Shown here: piece by piece, positions 8,238 to 14,610 of the stretch
Layout: the number at the start of each line of letters is the position of its first letter
How positions within the stretch are numbered: position 1 is the stretch's first letter
From: Phoronis ovalis
Lineage: Eukaryota > Phoronida > Phoronidae
NCBI GenBank assembly: GCA_028565635.1
Contig: JAOXYB010031443.1
Coordinates: forward strand, 1-14,610
Length of the DNA: 14,610 nt
Direction: 5' to 3'
Program-made: the position numbers and the translations under genes
The notes under the pieces: model-generated
Told to the model about the DNA's origin: nothing
The model's database searches: none
The model's input: the letters and a program-made list of their open reading frames with translations, nothing else

Positions 8238-8408
8238 TACGTGACTGCGGTAGGCCACCAGTTATAGCTGACAGCATCAGAGATTTTACTACAACTACGT
8301 CTGGTTCTACTGCATCTTACACTTGTTACAATGGTTTTGCAATGTCTGGAAGTTCACAAATAACATGCCTTAACAATGGTACATGGGAAGCTGCACCAAT
8401 TTGTACAG
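8238..8408 (+). CDS. CCP/sushi domain exon 5
   Basis: This is an intact 171-nt exon, phase 1-1, after TTTTCCAG and before GTTTAT. The cysteine and Trp pattern is complete (RDCGRPPV, SYTCYNGF, SQITCLNN, WEAAPICT). It has unusual residues around the second Cys: Ser for His and Tyr for Asp (TASYTCYNGFAMSGSS). The following intron is shortened by a deletion near 8517 that removes the conserved block seen after exons 1 and 3. The preceding unit lacks an exon, so the nearest upstream CCP exon is exon 4 with its damaged donor. Confidence 0.9.
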
Positions 8409-8934
8409 GTTTATTATTTGTTTTATTCTTTGATCATTCGCAATCTTAGGTTAAACGATGTTGTCGACTAGTGCTCAATTTGTACTCGCCTGTTCCGGTA
8501 TATGAACATGTAGATAAAGAATGTTGTTATTACTAGAAATTTCATTCAAAAAAATTTAGAATCACCTAAACATTTTAATTTAATTTCAGTCGTATTTGTA
8601 CGTAAAATTACACAAGAAACTCAACGTTACTATCAAAATGTTCAACAGTGATTTGGAAAATGATCAATTTTGTTATATTCCTTCAATTTAACGAGAGAGA
8701 TATAATTACGTCATAAATCTTTGCCTACATTATATTTTATTAAATAAGTCATTTATTCAATTTTTGATCCTTAAAGTGGGCTTTTATAAATAGGTGATGT
8801 TTACTGAAAAATGAGCGTTTTATTAATTTCTGTGCACTTCGTTGACAAATCAAGACTTCGGTTGACATGACAATTGCATAAAATGTCATGAGTTGTGTAA
8901 ATTGTAGCTTCCATTGTGTATGACTGTTTTGCAG

Positions 8935-9087
8935 TACGTGACTGTGGTAGGCCACCAGGCCAGTTATAGCTGACAGCATCAGATATTTTATTACAATTAT
9001 ATTTCATTCTACTGCACATTACACATGTGACAATGGTTTTATAATATCTGGAAATTCACAAATAACATGCCTTAACAATTTGTTCAG
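8935..9087 (+). pseudogene. CCP/sushi pseudoexon 6
   Basis: The acceptor TTTTGCAG and the start RDCGRPP are intact. A 5-bp insertion (GGCCA, a tandem copy of the preceding bases) at about 8957 then shifts the frame into TAG. Later, 23 bases are missing between two CAAT motifs, which removes the Trp segment (GTWEAAPI). The sum, 171 + 5 - 23, gives the observed 153. A donor-like CAGGTTTT remains. The exon cannot encode a CCP fold. Its downstream intron is nevertheless almost identical to that of exon 1. Confidence 0.9.
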
Positions 9088-9128
9088 GTTTTTTAATTGT
9101 TTCATTCTTCGATCATTCGCTATTTTAG

Positions 9129-9329
9129 AGCAAACAATGCTATAGATTAGTGCTAAACTTGTACTCGTCTGTACCGGTATACGAACATGTAGATGAAAAT
9201 GTAGGAGAGTATTGTGAGTTTGGAATATTATCACACTTTGGTTATAGGAATGTTTCCCATGATCTATACTCATTTTATGATAACGAGTTCTCAGACTCAT
9301 CTTATAAAAATAGGACAAAAAAATGCTGA
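9129..9329 (+). other. Conserved open block in CCP intron, type A copy 3
   Basis: After TATTTTAG the frame reads YSSVPVYEHVDENVGEY, FGILSHFGYRNVSHD and SFYDNEFSDSSYKN, and ends at TGA (9327-9329). I count 3 differences from copy 1 in about 155 bases, only one of them changing a residue (Pro to Ser). This copy sits behind a dead CCP exon, so its conservation is not explained by linkage to a working exon. The similarity also continues into plainly non-coding sequence, which favours gene conversion. Confidence 0.3.
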
Positions 9330-9754
9330 TGCGCATCTCAAAAGATGTTGTTATTAATAGAAATTTCATACAAAAACTTCGAATCATAAACATGTTCATT
9401 AAATTTCAGTCGTATTGCACTTAAAATTACACAGAAATTCTACGTTACTATTAAAATTTTTAACAAGGATTGAGAAAATGATCAATTTTGTTCTATTCCA
9501 TCAATTTAATAAAATCGAAATAATTAGGTCATCAATCTTTTCCCTGGACAATTTTTTTTAAATATGACATTTATTTAATTTTTGATCCTTTAAGGTGGGA
9601 GTTTATAAAGAGGTGATGTTTACTGGAAAATGAGCGTTTTATTAGTTTCTGTGCACTTTGTACGTACATCAACATTTCGGTTGACATGACAATTACATAA
9701 AATGTCCTGAGTGATGTTCAATTGTAGTTTCCATTCTTTATGACTGTTTTACAG

Positions 9755-9925
9755 TACGTGACTGTGGTAGGCCACCAGTTATAGCTGACAGCATCAGAGA
9801 ATTTACTACAACTACATCTGGATCTACTGCACATTACATATGTGACAATGGTTTTATAATGTCTGGAAATTCGCAAATAACATGCCTTAGCAATGGTACA
9901 TGGGAAGCTGCACCAATTTGTACTG
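9755..9925 (+). CDS. CCP/sushi domain exon 7
   Basis: This is an intact 171-nt CCP exon, phase 1-1, after TTTTACAG and before GTTTGT. All four cysteines and the Trp are present (RDCGRPPV, HYICDNGF, SQITCLSN, WEAAPICT). Distinctive residues are Glu in SIREF and Ile before the second Cys. Compared with exon 1, I count 10 codons with residue changes and 5 silent ones. A deletion near 10057 removes most of the following intron, so exon 8 lies only 294 bases downstream. Confidence 0.9.
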
Positions 9926-10219
9926 GTTTGTTAATTGTTTTGTTCTTCGATCATTCGCTATTTTAGAGCAAACAATGCTATAGATTATTGCTCAACTTGC
10001 TCTCGCCTGTACCGGTATGTGAACTTTCAGATGAAAATGTAGTAGAGTATTGTGAGTTAAGGTGGGCGTTTATAAAGAGGTGATGTTTGCTGGAAAATGA
10101 GCATTTTATTAATTTCTCTGCACTTCGTAGATAAATTAGCATTTGGTTGACATAACAATTACATCAAATGTCCTGAGCGATGTTAAATTGTAGCTTCCAT
10201 TCTTTATGACTGTTTGCAG

Positions 10220-10390
10220 TACCTGACTGTGGTAGGCCACCAGTTATAGCTGACAGCATCATAGATTTTGTTACAACTACATCTGGCTCTACTGCACATT
10301 ACACATGTGACAATGTTTTTATAATATCTGGAAATTCACAAATAACATGCCAAAACAATGGTACATGGGAAGCTGCACCAATTTGTACAG
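10220..10390 (+). CDS. CCP/sushi domain exon 8
   Basis: This is the last recognisable CCP exon: 171 nt, phase 1-1, after TGTTTGCAG and before GTGTGA. Cysteines and Trp are complete (PDCGRPPV, HYTCDNVF, SQITCQNN, WEAAPICT). It has two changes at otherwise constant positions: Pro for the first Arg (CGT to CCT), and Val for Gly in DNGF. That Gly lies just after the second Cys in a turn and is usually kept, so folding may be affected. Array homology ends 42 bases after the donor. Confidence 0.85.
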
Positions 10391-10432
10391 GTGTGATATT
10401 TGTTTTATGCTTTGATCATTCGCTATTTTAGT

Positions 10433-10636
10433 GTATTTGTACTCTGGTCGTACATATGAAAAAACACGAGGAAGATTCACTCGATAGATGTTACCCTTCA
10501 CCCTGTCCAATTATTGTTATGCCTAAGAAATTACTTTTTCAATTATAATAAGTGCCTATTGTCAACCGATCCGATTACCATCTTTCTATAAACAAGGTTG
10601 ATGGGCTAATCGCAATCATACAAAAGCAAGGCCTTA
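10433..10636. other. Unassigned unique segment after the array
   Basis: This stretch has no match to the array. A short frame in phase with exon 8 (G|TG TAT, then LYSGRTYEKTRGRFTR and TAG at 10485-10487) follows the AG at 10430-10431. The implied intron would be only 41 nt, too short to trust as a terminal exon. Nothing else is recognised. Confidence 0.35.
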
Positions 10637-11391
10637 TAGTAGGTGTCCGAGTTATGCTCACACTAGATAAGGTACTAAATACTGGATTGTGACAGCTACT
10701 CAGAATTTTTCGGACATCATCAGCTTAGTCTCTCAGGGAATTGCTGAGGAAATACAAACTATTGAATTCCGTATATATATAAATATATACACACGAACAC
10801 TAGTTTATGTATTAAGAGGGATATGGGTCATCAGACTATTCAGGTAGATAGAGAGGGGGTAAACTTATTTTCCTACTGGTGTGAAAGGGATATTTTATTT
10901 TCGTGCTGTGAGAATCTTTGAACTTTATTTTGGTCCGTGCAATGTGATAAACGTTGTGTGTTGTTTTCATGTTATAGCATTACATACATTTTTGTTTATG
11001 CAATAAGATTATCATTTTTCTTTCTTTGCAATGAAATTGAACCCTCTTGGTTACCCTCTTTGTAGCTCCTCTAACGAAAATCCATGGAGTACGCTCTAAC
11101 CATTTTAAATAATTTACAGTATAATTATCTTCTTAGGAGCGTCCAATAGACTATTAGTACAGCGTACAACCGGTTTATATACAGTAATTATTGTTGATGT
11201 GGGAAAGGGTTATATTATTTTTGTGACCCACGATTGCAGGAATTTATCATTTGTGATTCGTGATAATGCAATATTATTTCCTCTAAGCGGTGGTCCCTAC
11301 CCATTTCCCCCCTCAATGTTACTGACGTCATTTTACCGCATCACAACCTGTATGTTGTATATACAAAAGAGCATAACTCGGAAACCTAGAG
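10637..11391 (+). mobile_element. Non-autonomous TA-target DNA transposon, copy C
   Basis: This is a third, more diverged copy of the element at 3553, about 755 bp long. Ends are TAGTAGGTGTCCGAGTTATG and, on the right, CATAACTCGGAAACCTAGAG. TA flanks both sides (10635-10636, 11392-11393). Flanking sequence differs entirely from the array intron, so this is an independent insertion and supports true mobility. It retains TGACGTCA at 11323-11330 and the TGTGACCCACGATTGCAGGA block. Confidence 0.8.
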
Positions 11392-11830
11392 TAACAGCTT
11401 TTGGAAAAAAATTAAAAAGCCTTCCCCTTTTTACTTGGAACTATTTTGGACAAATGTCCTTTATTACCAACCTCTGTTCGGAAAGAGTCATAAATGTCTT
11501 TACAAAATTTGTAAAGAAATACAAATTAAAACCAATGTATGAAATATAAGTGGACATGTATAAATATATACTTTCATGCAAAGAAACGGTATCCTTTTTC
11601 GGAATTTTGAATGCTGAAAACCATATCCCTTTCGCGCGGGGCATACCAGTACACATCGTTCAAGAGAGTCACTCTCCTGGAGATCATACGAAATGCCAAA
11701 TGTTTTAGCAAGCAGGATCGAGCTCTATCTGTTAAATACATTTGTTAATTTACCTAAATCTATATGATTCTTTTAGGTTCTGTTGGAACAATCAATTAAT
11801 TTTCGCTTGTGATTCATTTCCGTTTCGTAG
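11392..11830. other. Non-coding stretch upstream of the kinesin exon
   Basis: No exon is recognised. CTTTACAAA and TTTGTAAAG form a 9-bp inverted pair at 11498-11516 with one base between them. The end of the stretch supplies the branch and pyrimidine region of the kinesin acceptor (TTTCCGTTTCGTAG). Confidence 0.5.
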
Positions 11831-11950
11831 AGTTTATGCCGGTACAAGTTTTATTTGGATGAACACTGGACTCAGACTGATGAAATGCCGGGTACCAATC
11901 CAGATTTCAAACATGAAAAGAAATTCTCAATCAAGCATGTCACACAGCAG
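11831..11950 (+). CDS. Kinesin-3 family (KIF28/KLP-6-like) exon, C2-like region part 1
   Basis: This 40-codon exon has phase 0 ends, after TTTCGTAG and before GTACAT. It reads SLCRYKFYLDEHWTQTDE, then MPGTNPDFKHEKKFSIKH and VTQQ. Together with the next exon it matches the C2-like beta-sandwich that follows the FHA domain in kinesin-3 motors. In KIF1/KIF13-type proteins the same stretch has a CxYxF strand and a later (V)TxxF(I/V)(D/E)(Y/H) motif. By eye it is closest to the KIF28/KLP-6 branch, linked in worms to ciliary and mitochondrial functions. These motors move along microtubules in the cytosol. The motor, FHA and upstream exons are not in the window, so the gene is partial. Confidence 0.8.
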
Positions 11951-12155
11951 GTACATTATTTAACGTTACTATGAGTAATGGAATATTAATTGTAGCATTT
12001 TGAGGAAATTCTGCCTTGTGCTTGGAGAAAATGTTGTAAGATATATTTTGTTAAAATTTATAATATTGTATGCAGAGCTAGAAATTGTGTTTAAGGCCTA
12101 ATATTTTATTATTATATAACACTATGGACTCACGATGATGTTTTTATATTCATAG

Positions 12156-12266
12156 CATGTGGATTATCTAGTTAGCACTCCGTTAGTTATTGAAGTACTG
12201 GGGAAACAGAAGGAAAATAAGCCAGCAGGGGGAGACACTGATGCCAAACCATTGATTTGTAGCCAG
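12156..12266 (+). CDS. Kinesin-3 family (KIF28/KLP-6-like) exon, C2-like region part 2
   Basis: This 37-codon exon has phase 0 ends, after TTCATAG and before GTGCGT, and lies 205 bases downstream of the previous exon. It starts HVDYLVSTPLVIEVLGKQ, directly continuing VTQQ from that exon, and aligns with the kinesin-3 strand FIEYI...PIVFEVFG of KIF1-type proteins. It then becomes a polar linker (KENKPAGGDTDAKPLICSQ). The first residue, His, stands where related proteins usually have Phe. This is the clearest family signature in the window. Confidence 0.85.
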
Positions 12267-12379
12267 GTGCGTTAAGTAAACTAATGTAGTTACAGAGTTT
12301 TTCTTTGAAAATTAAGTAGACTAGCTGGAACCCATGATACTGTAATATTGAACAACAAAAATTTTAAAATAAATATATG

Positions 12380-12385
12380 TTTATT
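12380..12385 (-). promoter_or_regulatory. Candidate polyadenylation signal, minus strand
   Basis: AATAAA on the minus strand lies about 110 bases past the stop of the candidate minus-strand terminal exon at 12497. The DNA is AT-rich, so a chance match is likely. An AATAAA also occurs on the plus strand at 12368-12373. Confidence 0.15.
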
Positions 12386-12496
12386 TCAGAAAAATAACTT
12401 TTACAATTAATATACAAAAATGAAGAAAATACACATATTAAAACAGTGTTAACTACAAGAGAGGGTATTTACATTAAATTACGCACAAAATACTAT

Positions 12497-12589
12497 TTAC
12501 AATACTTCTGTATATACAACATTCTTTGTGAATGTATTTCCATCAAAGAGCCGTTGTGTGCTTGTCTCACGTTTTGGAGCAACATCACC
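12497..12589 (-). CDS. Possible terminal exon or processed fragment, minus strand
   Basis: I do not recognise it. On the minus strand, TATTTTTAATTCATTTTC followed by TTGGAG forms a plausible acceptor. The next 30 codons read GDVAPKRETSTQRLFDG and NTFTKNVVYTEVL before TAA. Base composition is richer in G and C than the flanks, and the residues look protein-like. An AATAAA follows. No other exon of a minus-strand gene is seen, so this could be a retrocopied gene fragment or chance. Confidence 0.2.
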   Translation of the reverse strand, partial: GDVAPKRETSTQRLFDGNTFTKNVVYTEVL

Positions 12590-12779
12590 CTCCAAGAAAA
12601 TGAATTAAAAATAAGACATATATGTATTTTTTGCAATTTGACTGAACAAATTTATAGAAATAACATGATAACTATATTTTTTGTAATGCAATTCTTGTAC
12701 TTTTTTACTTTTGAAAACACATTTTTTAAGGCAAAACCCCGGGTAAATATTTTCAGACTGCACTGAGATGCACTAGTTA

Positions 12780-13690
12780 GCAGAAAACAGCTTCAGAAAA
12801 TCAAAGTTTTTATCGAGAGAGTTAGTCCCTCATACTCTCCCTGCTTGAGAGGGCGACGTATCCCCTCCAGCATTCACCCCCTCTGATATATGATTCGATT
12901 TCAATAACAAACGATGAAAAAGAGACGAAAGAGAAATCAGCGTCCCCATATCGCTTCATAGCGAAGTAAAACAGCTCAAGACCTGCAAGCCACATTGATC
13001 GCGGAGAAAACCGTCACAGTCAGACAAAAAAGCCTTAGGGGCCGGTAGGGAAATTATATAATAGATATGCAATATAACTGAATATAAAAACATATTTATT
13101 TAAGTTGAAGTAACCCTTGTAACATAGCCACTAGTTAGTGCACCCCGTACCGTACTTTCTCAACTAACGTCTGGGCCTTAACCATAATCTATTTTGGTTA
13201 TATTCCTTCAAATTAACAACAGCGACATAATTACGTTATTAATCCTTTGTCAACCGAGATAACCCTTTCTCTCTGCGTGATCCATCGTCGCCTTCCATTG
13301 AAATGAAAAATCCCTGCCCGGGAGACGAATTTTGAAAAAAACCTTCCCCTTGAAACAAAAATCATCAAAAAAACTACTCCTTGACCAGGAAGATTAAGTA
13401 CGCAAACTCGGAAGTGGATCAGATTTATATTAAGGTAGATGTTTTAAGGTCTTTTAAGGTAGTTTCCCCGGGCACTTTCTTTGCCGGTTTCTTTGAAATT
13501 TATGGAAAAAAACCTACCCTTTAAAGCGGAGAGATAGAACTTGAGTTAGAAAGCACTAGATGACAGACCTTGACCGGACAAGGTAAATTAAATAGCAAAA
13601 GAACACCCCTTGACCCGGACGCTGTACCGAAATATAGACCCCTTGAGCGCCGACCATCCCCGTCATCATTTTATATTGAGTGACCCCCAC
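12780..13690. repeat. GC-richer island with diverged short repeats
   Basis: Relative to the AT-rich intron, this stretch has many C/G-rich clusters. CCTTGACC followed by (A/C)GGA recurs near 13380, 13567 and 13608. GAAAAAAACCT(T/A)CCC occurs near 13336 and 13505, and TTTTAAGGT occurs repeatedly near 13440-13462. It looks like an old, decayed repeat of unknown class. No tRNA or other RNA gene fold is recognised. Confidence 0.4.
13186..13250 (+). repeat. Stray fragment of the CCP-array intron
   Basis: About 65 bases (including TTATATTCCTTCAAATTAAC followed by ACGTTATTAATCCTTTGTC) closely match the array intron at about 5055-5118, with only a few substitutions. It lies inside the kinesin intron, roughly 2.8 kb beyond the end of the array. 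Confidence 0.7.
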
Positions 13691-13880
13691 CGAGGATACA
13701 GTGTGCTTATAAATCACAATACAGAAAGTTGAAAAATAAACTTTCTTATAGTATCAATTATAGCCAACAGAAGAGTTTGTTGTGTGGTGAACTTAATTGC
13801 TATTATGAAAGAACTGCTTCATGTAGAAGTGAACTGCATATGGATTATATCAAATTAATATGTAAAATTGTTGTTTGCAG

Positions 13881-13919
13881 GATTATCAAGAGGATGAGGG
13901 AGACGAGACAAACCTACTA
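13881..13919 (+). CDS. Short acidic exon, probable kinesin continuation
   Basis: This 39-nt exon follows TTGTTTGCAG and ends before GTAGGT, phase 0 at both ends like its neighbours. It encodes DYQEDEGDETNLL, a strongly acidic linker. An alternative donor 4 bases further (GTATTT at 13924) would break the phase-0 pattern with the next exon. The assignment rests on splice sites, phase and order, not on recognised homology. Confidence 0.5.
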
Positions 13920-14152
13920 GTAGGTATTTCTTTACATAATCTCCATTATGCTTTTGGTATATTATAGTAATAAAAATCAATCTCCTATCAAACATTTCAG
14001 TTGTGTTAAAAAATGGTAAAACGTACAATGTATTTGTCTATTCCAAGTACTTCTCTTGAGCCAAGTATTAATTGTATAATGTTGGTACAATGTTCAGAAG
14101 ATGTATTATAGTTCAAGTATTTATACAAGTCACTTACATACATCATCATATT

Positions 14153-14154
<2 letters not shown>

Positions 14155-14185
<31 letters not shown>
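14155..14185. repeat. (TA)n microsatellite
   Basis: About 15 uninterrupted TA repeats in the intron before the last exon. The open frame 14072-14368 crossing it is translated repeat and AT-rich sequence, not a gene. Confidence 0.95.
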
Positions 14186-14188
<3 letters not shown>

Positions 14189-14398
14189 ACAAAATCAGTA
14201 TACGGTCTGGTTAAACAGCTGTGTAAAAAAAAGTACATTGTTATAGTTATATTTTTGAAATTTACCGTTTGTTCTATTGCTTATTACATTTCTATTCTAG
14301 AAACACACAATGTCTTTATAATTAATGTACATTGTATACATATTGAATTTAGAAGATACACAATTTAATAAAAAAACTAAAGATGTTTAGTATTCTGG

Positions 14399-14437
14399 AT
14401 ACACTTGAAATAAAAATAAAAATACACTTGAAATAAA
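14399..14437. repeat. Short direct repeat in intron
   Basis: ATACACTTGAAATAAA occurs twice, starting at 14399 and 14422, separated by a short A-rich spacer. It is a local duplication just upstream of the last exon's acceptor region. Confidence 0.8.
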
Positions 14438-14462
14438 CCCATTTGTTTGATTTTTGTTTCAG

Positions 14463-14570
14463 AAAGTTATCCGAGAAATGGTCCTTAATGCTATGATGGA
14501 TAAAACACATATAGCAATAGATTATTTGAATATGGAAAATATTTTGGAACCTTATACTAAGAAAGCCTAT
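14463..14570 (+). CDS. Probable kinesin continuation exon, 36 codons
   Basis: A clear exon follows a long pyrimidine tract (TTTGATTTTTGTTTCAG) and ends at a near-consensus donor GTAAGT. Both ends are phase 0, in keeping with the upstream kinesin exons, and the other two frames contain stops. It reads KVIREMVLNAMMDKTHIA, then IDYLNMENILEPYTKKAY. I do not recognise a named domain. The helical, Met-rich composition would fit a segment after the C2-like region. The gene continues beyond the window edge. Membership in the kinesin gene is inferred from strand, phase and spacing. Confidence 0.6.
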
Positions 14571-14610
14571 GTAAGTGTATCTTCACATAATTTATTTTTC
14601 AAAATATATA

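Larger units (their letters stand above)
2808..10432 (+). repeat. Tandem array of about nine CCP-exon units
   Basis: A unit is a 171-nt CCP exon plus an intron, about 840 bp without insertions. Exon starts are at 2874, 4481, 5329, 6930, 8238, 8935, 9755 and 10220, spaced 1607, 848, 1601, 1308, 697, 820 and 465. Long spacings reflect transposon copies in introns 1 and 3. The 1308 spacing hides a unit whose exon was deleted. Short spacings reflect intron deletions near 8517 and 10057. Two intron subtypes are seen. Type A is shared by the units starting at 2874, 5329, 8935 and 9755. Type B is shared by those starting at 4481 and 6930 and by the exon-less unit. Homology begins at about 2808 and stops at about 10432. 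Confidence 0.9.
12267..13880 (+). other. Kinesin intron with repeat material
   Basis: This 1.6-kb intron separates two predicted kinesin exons. It contains a candidate minus-strand exon near 12497-12589, a GC-richer repetitive island at about 12780-13690, and a fragment of the CCP-array intron at 13186-13250. No further kinesin exon is recognised. The plus-strand frame at 12446-12766 is low-complexity in its second half and not protein-like. Confidence 0.5.

Noticed and set aside
2808-10432. CRISPR or other short-spacer array
   Set aside because: The repeats are exon-intron units of hundreds of bases in animal DNA, with coding content and splice sites.
12446-12766. Plus-strand 106-residue frame in the kinesin intron
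   Set aside because: It is rich in Phe/Ile/Tyr from AT-rich DNA, with no acceptor or donor in phase with the kinesin exons.
12830-12920. tRNA or small RNA gene suggested by GATTCGATTTC and a CTCTC/GAGAG stem
   Set aside because: No cloverleaf, A box or matching stems could be assembled around it.
13981-14060. Extra kinesin exon after ACATTTCAG near 13999
   Set aside because: Two frames stop at once, and the third runs about 18 codons to a TGA with no usable donor in phase.
14072-14368. 98-residue plus-strand frame
   Set aside because: It translates the (TA)n microsatellite and flanking AT-rich sequence.

Overview
This is animal (metazoan) genomic DNA, not bacterial. It is AT-rich, and its coding parts are short exons with GT/AG splice sites separated by repeat-filled introns. 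A decayed LINE with a PHD-finger ORF1, a 138-bp tandem repeat beside a hairpin, and a kinesin-3 gene suggest a marine invertebrate. A bivalve mollusc is my best guess, but that is inference.

Layout. Positions 1-960 hold a pyrimidine tract, a weak candidate 3'-terminal exon, a degenerate 138-bp tandem repeat and a nested hairpin. Positions 966-2455 hold the 5' part of a LINE on the minus strand: ORF1 with a PHD finger and coiled coil, then the start of an APE-type endonuclease. It carries stops and frameshifts, and the reverse transcriptase is absent.

Positions 2808-10432 are a tandem array of about nine units, each built around one 171-nt exon for a sushi/CCP (complement control protein) domain. 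Seven exons keep full length and an open frame with phase-1 boundaries. One of these seven has a destroyed splice donor. An eighth exon is a frameshifted pseudoexon, and one unit has lost its exon by deletion. Units fall into two intron subtypes (A and B), and units 1-4 form a duplicated A-B dimer. The A-unit introns at 3553 and 6007 carry the same ~760-bp transposon. A third copy lies at 10637. The element has long terminal inverted repeats and a TA target duplication, which fits a non-autonomous Tc1/mariner-like element. An intronic block just after the CCP exon is more conserved between units 1 and 3 than the exon itself, and it stays open in three units.

Positions 11831-14570 carry exons of a kinesin-3 family gene. 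Two adjacent exons match the C2-like region that follows the FHA domain, closest by eye to KIF28/KLP-6 type kinesins. Two further exons are predicted from splice sites and frame. The large intron between them holds a GC-richer repeat-like island, a stray piece of the CCP-array intron, and a minus-strand segment that looks like a terminal exon.

The CCP array would encode extracellular binding modules and the kinesin an intracellular motor, so they are almost certainly different genes. The sequence does not show whether the array is an independent gene or is nested in a kinesin intron. No signal peptide, transmembrane segment or start exon of the CCP gene is visible, so both genes are partial.
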